From: Bacteroidota bacterium
GTDB lineage: Bacteria; Bacteroidota; Bacteroidia; Chitinophagales; Chitinophagaceae
Assembly: GCA_023433345.1 (NCBI GenBank)
Contig: JAEZDA010000051.1
Coordinates: 1 to 31,907 of the forward strand
Length of the DNA: 31,907 bases
Direction of reading: 5' to 3'
Part shown: in pieces, positions 8,982 through 16,992 of the stretch
Layout of the letters: each line of letters opens with the position of its first letter
How positions within the stretch are numbered: the stretch's first letter is position 1
The notes under the pieces: model-generated
Seen by the model: only the letters and a program-made list of their open reading frames with translations
Databases searched by the model: none
What the model was told of the DNA's origin: nothing
Program-made: the position numbers and the translations under genes

Positions 8982-11636
8982 TCAGGAATCACTCCCGGCC
9001 ACCTCTTTGCGAACTGCATCGATCACCTCTACCAGTTTGGAAATATCCTGGCCACCTGCTGTTGCGAGATTTTTCTGACCGCCGCCGCCGCCCCTGATCA
9101 GCGGACTTACAACCTGCCTGATCAATGCAGATGCATCAATACCACGCGCTGCAACCACGGTATCACTAACGCTTATGCATACATGAGCTTTTCCTCCAAT
9201 GTTGGCGCAGAGTACTGCTACATGCCCGTTCAGATGGTGCTTCAAATCAAAGGCTAACTTTTTCAGTGCATCAGCATTGGGCACTTCGAGAATATCGCCG
9301 ATAAAAGTGACATTGTTGATGATCTCATCCTGCTTCATCAGTTCATTCCTGATACCTACCAATTGCCTTGCCTCCAAAGATTCAACGCGTTTTTCCAGCG
9401 AACTTTTCTCTTCCTGTAATTTCCGTATCGCTTTTCCCGCGTCATTGGTTTTCAGAAGTTCACCGATACCATGCAACTGGGTTGCCTTTTCTTCAAGATA
9501 GTTCAGCGCAGCAGCTCCTGTCAGCGCCTCTATTCTTCTAACGCCTGCAGCAATTGCAGATTCAGATACAATGGTAAAGAGCCCGATCCTTCCCGTTTGG
9601 TCCAGATGCGTGCCACCGCAAAGCTCAACAGAATAAGCCGGATCAATGGTTACAACACGAACCTTATCTCCATACTTTTCTCCAAAGAGGGCCATTGCGC
9701 CAAGTTTTAATGCTGCTTCTTTTTCCATCTCCCTTATCACCACGGGAATATTTTCCCTTATCTTTTCATTTACAATTCGGGAAATTTCCTTCAGTTCCTC
9801 ATCGGTTACCTTGGAAAAATGAGAAAAATCGAAACGCAGAACTTCCGGAGACACAAGGGAACCTTTTTGCGCTACATGGCCACCTAATACCTTTCTTAAA
9901 GCAGCATGCAACAGATGTGTCGCCGTATGGTTATACTGCGTGTTCAGCCGCCTCTGTTCATTCACAACCGCCTTCACGGAAGCGCCGGCCTCAGCAGGAA
10001 GCCTGTCTGCAAAATGAACGATCATATCATTCTCTTTGCGTGTATCCGTTACCGTTATTTGCTCTCCGCCAAAATAAACTGAGCCGGTATCTCCGACCTG
10101 ACCGCCACTCTCCGCATAAAATGGAGTTTCCGCAAGTACGAACTGGTACTGTTCCTTTCCTTTGCTTTTGATCTTCCGGTATTTAACAAGCTTTGTATCT
10201 GCGCTCAGGTTGTCGTACCCAATAAATTTGGTTGAACCGGAAGCATCCAGTACCACCCAATCTTCCGTATCCAATGCTGTTGCGGCACGGCTGCGGTCTT
10301 TTTGTTGCTTCATTTCAAGTTCAAAGGAAGGCTCATCAACCCGGAAACCATGTTCGGAAGCGATAAGCCGGGTAAGGTCAATCGGGAATCCGAAAGTGTC
10401 ATATAATTCAAAGGCCGCTGCACCGTTGATAATGCCGGAGGTTGAAGCAGACATTATAATATCATCTATTTTTTTCAAACCCTTATCAAGCGTGCGTAGA
10501 AAAGCTTCCTCTTCCTCCTTTATTACACGGGTCACAAAATCCTGCTGCTGTTTTAGTTCAGGGAAAACGCCTGAGAACTGCTCTGCAAGAACGGGCAGCA
10601 ATTGGTGAAGCAAAGGACTCTTGTATTCCAGGTAGGAATAATAATATCGGACAGCCCTGCGCAATATTCTCCTTATCACGTAGCCTGCACCAGTATTTGA
10701 CGGAAGCTGACCATCTGCAATTGTAAAACTTATGGCCCGGATGTGATCTGCAAGTACGCGGAAGGCAACCGAAATTTTATCATCCTTACCCTGGTATTTT
10801 TTGTTAACGATCGCTTCGGTTGCCGCTATTGTTGGAGTAAAAATATCTGTGTCGTAATTGCTGGTTTTATCTTGAAGTACACGTACAAGTCTTTCAAAAC
10901 CCATCCCTGTATCAACATGCTTTGCAGGAAGAGGTTCAAGTGACCCGTCCTTCTTCCTGTTGAACTGGATGAACACATTATTCCATATTTCAATAACCTG
11001 GGGGTGGTCGTTGTTTACAAGTGATGCGCCGCTCACATTCTTTTTTTCTTCTTCATTTCTGCAATCGGCGTGTATTTCCGTGCAGGGACCACACGGGCCT
11101 GTGTCGCCCATTTCCCAAAAATTATCTTTCTTATTTCCTAACAGGATGCGGCTTTCCGGCAATAATTTTTTCCATTCTTCAAACGCTTCGGTATCCTTCG
11201 GTAAATTTTCCTTTTCATCGCCTTCGAAAACCGTTACATATAAGTTCTCTTTCGGAATTTTATAAACTTCCGTGAGAAGCTCCCAACTCCAGGCTATGGC
11301 TTCCTTTTTAAAATAGCCTGCATCCGGATTTTTAGGATCACCAAAGCTCCAGTTGCCGAGCATTTCAAACATGGTGTGGTGGTAAGTGTCAACTCCCACT
11401 TCTTCGAGGTCATTGTGCTTTCCGCTCACCCGCAAACACTTTTGCGTGTCTGCCACTCTTGCTGACGGAGCCGTTTTATTTCCAAGAAAATAATCTTTGA
11501 ACTGGTTCATGCCCGCATTGGTGAAAAGCAGCGTGGGGTCGTTCTTCACAACAATCGGCGCGGAAGGAACAATAAGATGTTGCTTGCTTTTGAAAAAATC
11601 AAGGAAGGCCTGCCTGATCGCTGCGCTTTGCATCAT
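8982..11636 (-). CDS. alaS: Alanyl-tRNA synthetase
   Basis: An 884-residue cytosolic class II synthetase that charges tRNA-Ala. Full domain order is present: catalytic core from the N-terminus (IRQAFLDFFKSK; motif 2 region HHTMFEMLGNWSFGD near 86-100; motif 3 GMGFERLV at 244-251), the tRNA-recognition helices, the editing domain with zinc ligands H570 and H574 (HTATHLLH) plus C673 and H677 (CGGTH), and a C-terminal coiled coil and C-Ala domain with the glycine-rich GGGGGQ segment near the end. Length is typical (E. coli AlaRS is ~876). Two adjacent ATG codons (11636 and 11633) are both possible starts. It diverges from the M23 gene across a 160-bp region with overlapping promoters. A weak terminator candidate follows. 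Confidence 0.98.
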   Translation of the reverse strand: MMQSAAIRQAFLDFFKSKQHLIVPSAPIVVKNDPTLLFTNAGMNQFKDYFLGNKTAPSARVADTQKCLRVSGKHNDLEEVGVDTYHHTMFEMLGNWSFGDPKNPDAGYFKKEAIAWSWELLTEVYKIPKENLYVTVFEGDEKENLPKDTEAFEEWKKLLPESRILLGNKKDNFWEMGDTGPCGPCTEIHADCRNEEEKKNVSGASLVNNDHPQVIEIWNNVFIQFNRKKDGSLEPLPAKHVDTGMGFERLVRVLQDKTSNYDTDIFTPTIAATEAIVNKKYQGKDDKISVAFRVLADHIRAISFTIADGQLPSNTGAGYVIRRILRRAVRYYYSYLEYKSPLLHQLLPVLAEQFSGVFPELKQQQDFVTRVIKEEEEAFLRTLDKGLKKIDDIIMSASTSGIINGAAAFELYDTFGFPIDLTRLIASEHGFRVDEPSFELEMKQQKDRSRAATALDTEDWVVLDASGSTKFIGYDNLSADTKLVKYRKIKSKGKEQYQFVLAETPFYAESGGQVGDTGSVYFGGEQITVTDTRKENDMIVHFADRLPAEAGASVKAVVNEQRRLNTQYNHTATHLLHAALRKVLGGHVAQKGSLVSPEVLRFDFSHFSKVTDEELKEISRIVNEKIRENIPVVIREMEKEAALKLGAMALFGEKYGDKVRVVTIDPAYSVELCGGTHLDQTGRIGLFTIVSESAIAAGVRRIEALTGAAALNYLEEKATQLHGIGELLKTNDAGKAIRKLQEEKSSLEKRVESLEARQLVGIRNELMKQDEIINNVTFIGDILEVPNADALKKLAFDLKHHLNGHVAVLCANIGGKAHVCISVSDTVVAARGIDASALIRQVVSPLIRGGGGGQKNLATAGGQDISKLVEVIDAVRKEVAGSDS

Positions 11637-11676
11637 ATTCCAAAAAATGGTGTTGTATTGTTGAAAATTATCGGTC

Positions 11677-11684
11677 TATATTTG
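11677..11684 (+). promoter_or_regulatory. -7 box for the M23-MerR-thioredoxin-like run
   Basis: TATATTTG matches TAnnTTTG, with TTG at 11653-11655 spaced 21 nt upstream, the best-formed -33/-7 pair in the window. The predicted transcript would start near 11691 and carry a leader of about 105 nt before the ATG at 11797. Confidence 0.6.
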
Positions 11685-11690
11685 TGAATA

Positions 11691-11726
11691 CCGCTCCTGA
11701 AGCGTCAAAGGTAATAAAAGGAGCGG
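11691..11726. promoter_or_regulatory. 8-bp inverted repeat bracketing the alaS -7 box
   Basis: CCGCTCCT (11691-11698) and AGGAGCGG (11719-11726) are perfect inverted repeats separated by 20 bp. The spacer contains the minus-strand -7 box of alaS, and the left arm sits at the predicted start of the plus-strand transcript. It could be a dimeric operator or a leader hairpin; the sequence alone does not decide. Confidence 0.45.
11706..11713 (-). promoter_or_regulatory. -7 box for alaS
   Basis: Minus-strand TACCTTTG matches TAnnTTTG. A minus-strand TTG (plus 11729-11731) lies 15 nt upstream, a short spacing. The leader to the alaS start would be about 60-65 nt. Confidence 0.5.
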
Positions 11727-11796
11727 GCCAACTTTGCCCGCATGGCAACAAAAATTTTCAATGATAGAATCGTGATATGCAGGTCAGCTTTACATC

Positions 11797-12771
11797 ATGA
11801 AGAAAATAAAATACTTCTACAACACCCATACGCTTCGTTATGAAAAGCTGGTAACGCCCCTGCGGGTGAAACTTCTCAGGTTTTTCGGGTTTCTTTCAGC
11901 CCTCGTGGTGAGCTCCGCATTAGTGATCTATTTGTGGGACAGGTTTTTTCCGAAGCCGCGAAACATTGAAGCGAACCGCCGTTATGAGGTTCTCAGCGAA
12001 AACTATAAAACCATACAACGTCGCGTTAAGGATATGCAATTGCAGCTTGTTGCACTCGAAAAGCGCGACAACGAAGTGTACCGCAGTATTTTTGAGGCCA
12101 ACCCTTTGCCCGACAGTGCACGTGCACAGATGATCGAAAAGAAGAAAGAGATCGACAAAATAAGCGTGATCGATGAGGATGAATTTGCAAAGAACATTGC
12201 CGGACAGCTAAACAATATGCAGGCCCGCATCAAATATCAATTCGACAGTTACGATGCTATTGAAGGGCTCATTAAAAACCAGGATGCAAAGCTTGCCAGC
12301 ATACCTGCCATTCAGCCCGTTAGCAATAAGCAATTGAACCGGATCGCCAGCGGCTTCGGGATGCGTATCGACCCGGTATACGGAACACCTAAAATGCACC
12401 GTGGGCTGGACTTTACGGCTCCGCAAGGAACTCCTATCTATGCCACCGGAGATGGTCGTGTGAAAACCGCCGCAAGAATGGAAGGCGGATATGGCAACCA
12501 TGTGATCATTAATCATGGTTACGGATATCAAACGCTTTACGGGCATATGGTGAGAATTAAAGTTCGTGCGGGCCAGCAGGTAAAACGCGGTGAAGTGATA
12601 GGATGGGTGGGAAGCACAGGAAAAAGTACAGGTCCACATTGTCATTACGAAGTGTCAGTAAATGGCCAGGAAGTGAACCCTGTTTATTTCTTTTTTAACG
12701 ATCTGAATGCAGAGCAGTATGATCAAATACTGAAACTTGCCGCCACAGGCAGTGCAAAAAGTTTTGATTAA
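11797..12771 (+). CDS. Membrane-anchored M23 (LytM) peptidoglycan endopeptidase
   Basis: A 324-residue protein with a short cytosolic N-terminus, one membrane helix (~28-47), a periplasmic coiled-coil region (~58-145) and a C-terminal LytM domain (~185-297). The zinc ligands are complete: H201 and D205 in HRGLDF, and H283 in HCHYEV, with H250 (YGH) and H281 as catalytic histidines. It should therefore be an active metallopeptidase cutting peptide crosslinks in the cell wall rather than a degenerate EnvC-like activator. The architecture is common in Bacteroidota, where such proteins are linked to cell division or shape; that role is inferred from the family. It is first in a run with the MerR gene (11-nt gap) and the thioredoxin-like gene. 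Confidence 0.92.
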   Translation: MKKIKYFYNTHTLRYEKLVTPLRVKLLRFFGFLSALVVSSALVIYLWDRFFPKPRNIEANRRYEVLSENYKTIQRRVKDMQLQLVALEKRDNEVYRSIFEANPLPDSARAQMIEKKKEIDKISVIDEDEFAKNIAGQLNNMQARIKYQFDSYDAIEGLIKNQDAKLASIPAIQPVSNKQLNRIASGFGMRIDPVYGTPKMHRGLDFTAPQGTPIYATGDGRVKTAARMEGGYGNHVIINHGYGYQTLYGHMVRIKVRAGQQVKRGEVIGWVGSTGKSTGPHCHYEVSVNGQEVNPVYFFFNDLNAEQYDQILKLAATGSAKSFD

Positions 12772-12782
12772 CTTTAATAATT

Positions 12783-13313
12783 ATGCCACTCAAGCAAGCC
12801 GCCTTCAATTTCGACTTCGATCCTGCACCTTCATCTCCGGTTGAAGAAAAGGAAGTGAAGAAAGATGTGAAACCACAGAAAAGCGTGGTGAATGAAGAGC
12901 GTGCTGCAGCTGCTGAAAAAAAATCGACCAGGGGCAGAATGAAGATCAGCGAAATGAGTGCAAGCGTACATCGTGTTGAGGTTCCTGAAGATGCAATTTT
13001 GTTCGAAAAAAGCTATTACAGCATAGGCGCGGTGTCTGAAATGTTTAAAGTGAATCCTTCCCTGCTCCGGTTTTGGGAAAGCGAGTTCACCATTTTGAAG
13101 CCTAAGAAAAATGGAAAAGGCGACCGATTCTTTCGTCCACAGGATGTAAAAAATCTCCAGCTGATCTATCATTTACTTCGTGAAAGAAAGTACACTATTG
13201 AAGGTGCTAAAGACTATCTCAAAAAAAGCGCACGTGCAGAGGAAAAATTTGCCATGATTGAATCTCTGAAACGCCTGAAACAGTTTTTGGCAGAATTAAA
13301 AACCACTCTTTAA
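12783..13313 (+). CDS. MerR-family transcriptional regulator
   Basis: A 176-residue protein with a long, charged, probably disordered N-terminal tail (1-65, rich in Glu, Lys and Ala). A MerR winged helix-turn-helix follows at ~77-148: YYSIGAVSEMFKVNPSLLRFWESEF is the recognition region, and GDRFFRPQDVKNLQLI is the wing. A short helix at the C-terminus (~152-172) could serve as the dimerisation coil. No effector-binding domain or metal-binding cysteines are present, so it belongs to the short MerR class whose ligand is unknown. It lies 11 nt after the M23 gene and 10 nt before the thioredoxin-like gene, which suggests co-transcription. Its targets cannot be read from the sequence. Confidence 0.88.
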   Translation: MPLKQAAFNFDFDPAPSSPVEEKEVKKDVKPQKSVVNEERAAAAEKKSTRGRMKISEMSASVHRVEVPEDAILFEKSYYSIGAVSEMFKVNPSLLRFWESEFTILKPKKNGKGDRFFRPQDVKNLQLIYHLLRERKYTIEGAKDYLKKSARAEEKFAMIESLKRLKQFLAELKTTL

Positions 13314-13323
13314 GAATATTCCT

Positions 13324-13824
13324 ATGAAACAATTGATGCTGGCTTTTGCCTGCTTGATTTCGCTGAAAGCCGTTTCTCAAACGCCATACACCTATTCTAA
13401 TGATGGGTCTTCCGTTATTCTTAATGGAATGATCTCAAAATACATTCTGTTGAACGATTCTTCATTTACCTGGTATAAACCATCAATCAGCGTTTACAGT
13501 CCGTCAGCAGAAGTTGTTCAGGCGATGAGCGGCGCTTCTGAAAACACCAGTATCATTTTATTTGGCGGAACATGGTGTGAGGATACGCAGAATATTCTGC
13601 CAAAGTTTTTTACGATCCAGGAAAAGAGCGGCTTTCCAGACTCCAGGATAAGTTTTTTTGGAACAGACAGGAATAAAAAAGTGATCGGGAATATTGCCAA
13701 AGTAATGGGAATCACCAATGTGCCTACGATCATCGTGCTGAAGGATGGAAAAGAAGTGGGGCGCGTGGTGGAATATGGCAAAACCGGCAAATGGGATGAA
13801 GAGTTAGCGGCCCTGCTTAAATGA
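13324..13824 (+). CDS. Exported thioredoxin-like protein with single active-site cysteine
   Basis: A 166-residue protein with a signal peptide (1-19, KAVSQ) and a thioredoxin fold. The active-site position reads W84-C85-E86-D87-T88, so the N-terminal nucleophilic cysteine is kept and the resolving cysteine of CxxC is replaced by threonine. The cis-proline loop is normal (NVPTIIVLKDGKEVGR, P134). A monothiol protein of this kind could act as a thiol isomerase, a glutathionylation partner or a binding protein; a classical disulfide reductase role is unlikely. Last gene of the M23-MerR run. Its stop overlaps the convergent mscS stop by 8 bp (13817-13824). Confidence 0.8.
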   Translation: MKQLMLAFACLISLKAVSQTPYTYSNDGSSVILNGMISKYILLNDSSFTWYKPSISVYSPSAEVVQAMSGASENTSIILFGGTWCEDTQNILPKFFTIQEKSGFPDSRISFFGTDRNKKVIGNIAKVMGITNVPTIIVLKDGKEVGRVVEYGKTGKWDEELAALLK

Positions 13825-14938
13825 TGGGGTTGGCCGGAGGAGGGTTCGGAGCGTCGTCTTTAACCAACCGAATATCAGTTGAAGAGTTTTGGAGACTAAT
13901 CCCCAGCTCTTCTGTTTTCTTTCTTATTTGCAAGATCGTGTTCTGCCTGATTACATTAAAATTAGAAACATTGTCAGGAGGAGTGAAGTACTCTACGAAA
14001 AGCGTTACACCGTTTTTATTATAGTCCTGCAGGAAGACAGAAATATTCCGCACCTCAGGCTTGCCTTCTGCCAACCATGATTTTGTATCTGTTACGAGCT
14101 GGTCAAGTTTCCCTGGCTTTGCGTTTATATCAAGTTCAATTTTTATTTCCGCTCTCATCATGGTGCGCATACTTATGTTGTCCACGATGCCGTCTACCAT
14201 TTGTTTGTTTGGAATGGTCACCAGGGTTTTTTCTGCAGTTCTGATGCGCGTACTTCTCAATCCGATGCGCTCCACCGTTCCGGTAACATTATTCACCTTC
14301 AGGGTGTCTCCTACAAAAAAGGGCTTATCGAAGAAGATGATAAAGGAAGCGATAAGGTTTTCAAGGCTTTCCTTGGCTGCAAGAGCGAGTGCCGCACCTA
14401 CAATGCTCAGGCCTGTCAGCAAGGGCCCTACCGGTCTTCCGAGTCCTGACCTGATTAGCCACAGCGCCCCAAATATTCCGATCGCAACTTTTAAAAAATC
14501 CCGAAAGAAAGAGATCATCTGGTATTCCGTGCGGTCGCCGGGGCCCTTAGCGGCTTCTTTCATAATTAGGGCAATGAAGTCCACCGTTCTTAACAGAAAG
14601 CGCACTACCGCAATTATCATCGCGCAAATGCCAAGTGCATTGAGAATAGATTTTGAGCCGATGCCATAAATTCTGAATTGCCACGCCTCGGGAAAATATA
14701 GTTTATGAAGTGCAACCACGCTTACCACTGTTACTAACAGCAATCCAATAGGCTTTACAACAAGCTTTTTAAATTTTACACTGTCAACCTTGTTGGCATT
14801 GTTGAAGATCTTAAGCAGAAGGGAAACCAGGTATAAGGAAATTATCCTTTTCATCACAAAAACGATCAGGATCACTGCTGCTACTTTGAGATAGCTTTTT
14901 ACAGGATTATCCAGGATCATCTCATTCAGAAATTCCAT
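13817..14938 (-). CDS. Small-conductance mechanosensitive channel (MscS family)
   Basis: A 373-residue inner-membrane channel that opens under membrane tension to release solutes on hypo-osmotic shock. Hydrophobic helices lie at ~15-40, ~58-80, ~92-115 and ~148-170. The pore-lining helix carries the MscS signature GLSIVGAALALAAKESLENL, with the typical alternating Gly/Ala pattern, followed by the beta domain FFDKPFFVGDTLKVNNVTGT and the IPNKQM motif. The cytosolic C-terminal domain is complete and ends in a Pro-rich tail. It is the last gene of the minus-strand run, 15 nt after the propeller-like gene, and its 3' end overlaps the convergent thioredoxin-like gene by 8 bp. The number of N-terminal helices exceeds that of E. 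coli MscS and resembles larger MscS homologues. Confidence 0.93.
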   Translation of the reverse strand: MEFLNEMILDNPVKSYLKVAAVILIVFVMKRIISLYLVSLLLKIFNNANKVDSVKFKKLVVKPIGLLLVTVVSVVALHKLYFPEAWQFRIYGIGSKSILNALGICAMIIAVVRFLLRTVDFIALIMKEAAKGPGDRTEYQMISFFRDFLKVAIGIFGALWLIRSGLGRPVGPLLTGLSIVGAALALAAKESLENLIASFIIFFDKPFFVGDTLKVNNVTGTVERIGLRSTRIRTAEKTLVTIPNKQMVDGIVDNISMRTMMRAEIKIELDINAKPGKLDQLVTDTKSWLAEGKPEVRNISVFLQDYNKNGVTLFVEYFTPPDNVSNFNVIRQNTILQIRKKTEELGISLQNSSTDIRLVKDDAPNPPPANPII

Positions 14939-14953
14939 CTGCTAGTTTTTTAC

Positions 14954-15796
14954 TCAGGGAAGCGTATAGATCTCTATCGCTTCCTTTTTATGTAAATATA
15001 TTTTACCGCCTGCTGTGCGAACAGAAATCGCGCCATCAAAAACATGCGGAAGTTTGTATTCTTTAAGGTTCAGGCTCTTCAATTCATAGGTGAACAAGGT
15101 TCGATTGTTAAAACCGAAGAGCATGTTTTTTGAAACATAAACTGATTGCCATCCTAAAAATGGAAGAGTTCTGAGGTAGGCGCCGTAGTAATCAAGCAGC
15201 ACAAAACCTAGGGCAGGGTCGTAAAGAAAAACCACTCCCTCACTGTCAAACAACATGTCGGGTTGGGGTGCTATCATTGCCGGTTGCCTGAGATCATTAC
15301 TCTCGAAAAGCAACTTACCTTCTTCATCAAGCTTTTTAAGTTTAAAATCCTGCTCATCGAACAGCCATAGTTTGTTATCGTAACTAACACCGATCGCATC
15401 CACTGCAAAGATTCCGCTTTTTCTAAGGTTTATTACGCCGCGGTTTGAAAGCATGTTATCAAGCAGAACCACGGTAGAAAATTGCTTATAGTACAGCAGC
15501 GTTTTAAAGGGGTTTGTAACATCTATGGTTGCAGGATGGCCAAAGCGCCTTACATCATTGAACACCGCGATGGAATCTCCCTGGGGGGACATCTTTTTTA
15601 TCTGCCCTTCGCGAAGAAGGTATACATTTCCGATGGCATCAACCTCAAACCTGTCGAAAGCCCCGGGGATAATATGAACGGAAGAGATCTTTAAGGTACG
15701 CACCGAATCATTCACTGCTCCTAAACTATCCGGCACTTGTGCCTTGCCGTTAGTTGATATCAGCACAATTAAAATGTATGATAAAATTCTCTTCAC
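14954..15796 (-). CDS. Exported protein, probable beta-propeller, function unknown
   Basis: A 280-residue protein with a signal peptide (~1-20, ending NGKAQ). The mature part is made of repeated beta-strand units of the form F-x-VDAIGNVYLL--GQIKKMSPQGDSI, seen again around FAVDAIGVSYDNKLWLFDEQ and DMLFDSEGVVFLYDP, which suggests a small propeller. No catalytic motif is visible and I do not recognise a named family. The start is GTG at 15796, directly abutting the TAA of lpxH (15797-15799) with no spacer. This start gives MKR plus a proper signal peptide, and I see no better upstream choice. The position between lpxH and mscS suggests translational coupling to lpxH, and perhaps an envelope role. 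Confidence 0.72.
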   Translation of the reverse strand: MKRILSYILIVLISTNGKAQVPDSLGAVNDSVRTLKISSVHIIPGAFDRFEVDAIGNVYLLREGQIKKMSPQGDSIAVFNDVRRFGHPATIDVTNPFKTLLYYKQFSTVVLLDNMLSNRGVINLRKSGIFAVDAIGVSYDNKLWLFDEQDFKLKKLDEEGKLLFESNDLRQPAMIAPQPDMLFDSEGVVFLYDPALGFVLLDYYGAYLRTLPFLGWQSVYVSKNMLFGFNNRTLFTYELKSLNLKEYKLPHVFDGAISVRTAGGKIYLHKKEAIEIYTLP

Positions 15797-16552
15797 TTAT
15801 TCTTCGAAATATTTTAATAATGGTATCCCGTCTTCCATTTCCACAAAGCTATAATAGCGTATCCAGTCGCCCAGATTGATGTATTTGCTTTTATCATTCA
15901 GATCAAACTCAATAGGTAAATGGCGATGGCCGAAAATGAAATAGTCAAAATGTTCTCTTTGCAGGATCTCTTTGCAATAAATAATGAGCCATTCTTTTTC
16001 CTCTCCCAGGAAAACCTCATCGGTTATTCCTGTTTTAGCCCTGCTCTTCCTGCTGAAAAAATCAGCCACGCCCATACCTATATAAGGAGGGAGCGCTCCA
16101 AAAAGCCATTGGGATAATGGATTTCGAAATACCTTTTTAATTGTTTTGTAGCCATGATCGCCGGGGCCAAGACCATCGCCATGGCCTATCAGAAATTTCC
16201 TGCCATGTAGTTCAAATTTTTCCGGATGGTGATACACGCGAATGTTCATTTCCTCCTGGAAATAGTTCTTCATCCACATATCGTGGTTGCCAACAAAAAA
16301 ATGGATCGTGATGCCCTTATCACTAAGCTCAGCAAGCTTTCCGAGAATGCGTACAAAGCCTTTTGGTACAACGCGCTTGTATTCGAACCAGAAATCGAAC
16401 AAGTCGCCCAGAATGAAGAGTTGATCTGTGTGGTGTTGGATACTGTCTAAGAACCGGATTATCTTTTTTTCACGCAACAGGCTTATGTCACGATTGGGTG
16501 CACCAAGGTGAAAATCGGAAATAAAGTAGATCTTCTTCCTGTTACTAACCAT
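15797..16552 (-). CDS. lpxH: UDP-2,3-diacylglucosamine diphosphatase
   Basis: A 251-residue calcineurin-like phosphoesterase that hydrolyses UDP-2,3-diacylglucosamine to lipid X and UMP in lipid A synthesis, on the cytosolic face of the membrane. Metal and catalytic motifs are all present: SDFHLG (D13, H15), GDLFDFW (D50), GNHD (N89, H90), IGHGDGLGPGDHGYK (H124) and FGHRHLP (H209, H211). Length is close to E. coli LpxH (240). The start overlaps the end of the upstream GGCT gene by 8 bp, and its stop abuts the GTG of the next gene, so translation is probably coupled along the run. An LpxG/LpxI alternative is unlikely given the HGD motif and length. Confidence 0.92.
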   Translation of the reverse strand: MVSNRKKIYFISDFHLGAPNRDISLLREKKIIRFLDSIQHHTDQLFILGDLFDFWFEYKRVVPKGFVRILGKLAELSDKGITIHFFVGNHDMWMKNYFQEEMNIRVYHHPEKFELHGRKFLIGHGDGLGPGDHGYKTIKKVFRNPLSQWLFGALPPYIGMGVADFFSRKSRAKTGITDEVFLGEEKEWLIIYCKEILQREHFDYFIFGHRHLPIEFDLNDKSKYINLGDWIRYYSFVEMEDGIPLLKYFEE

Positions 16553-16982
16553 TCCTGGGGGTGTTGGTTTTGCTGTGAAGATACTTTAATACCTCCCCGG
16601 CCTCAATTTCAGGCATGTCTGATACCTCTCCATTATACCAATATATCCAGCTTCTTGTTATGTTTCCTTCGCGTGTCACCTCAACGATGTCTCTTCGGTA
16701 TGCAGGCTTTTCACCCGGCAAAACATTCAGGCCTTCATAGTCATCAAGCTGGCCGATCGCCCACTCAAATTCATCGGGTTTGTTCAGTTCGTATAGCTCC
16801 CCGGAAATGTAGTGATCATCAGTTGTCGGAACCGCCACGGGCATAGTTCCGTTGAAGTAAGTTCTCCCCTTCACCAGCGCTTCACCAACAAGGTGGAAGA
16901 ATTTTGTGAGGTATTTGTAAGCAGGATTTCTAAAACCGCTTCGTAAAGAACCATAAACAAATAAGTAGTTGTTGCTTTCCAT
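16545..16982 (-). CDS. Gamma-glutamylcyclotransferase-fold (GGCT/AIG2-like) protein
   Basis: A 145-residue cytosolic protein with the family signature YGSLR (10-14) and a conserved acidic residue at E83 in LDDYEGL, the position of the catalytic glutamate in GGCT-fold enzymes. Family members cleave gamma-glutamyl amines or peptides to 5-oxoproline. The exact substrate of this bacterial member is not evident. It sits 10 nt after the LUD gene and overlaps the start of lpxH by 8 bp, so it is embedded in the operon. No functional link to lipid A synthesis is known to me. Confidence 0.85.
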   Translation of the reverse strand: MESNNYLFVYGSLRSGFRNPAYKYLTKFFHLVGEALVKGRTYFNGTMPVAVPTTDDHYISGELYELNKPDEFEWAIGQLDDYEGLNVLPGEKPAYRRDIVEVTREGNITRSWIYWYNGEVSDMPEIEAGEVLKYLHSKTNTPRNG

Positions 16983-16992
16983 TTTTAATATT

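Noticed and set aside
9695..10171. 158-codon open frame antisense to alaS
   Set aside because: It overlaps the conserved alaS editing region; no recognisable protein features.
14061..14669. 202-codon open frame antisense to mscS
   Set aside because: It is contained within the complete mscS gene and shows no domain or start signal of its own.
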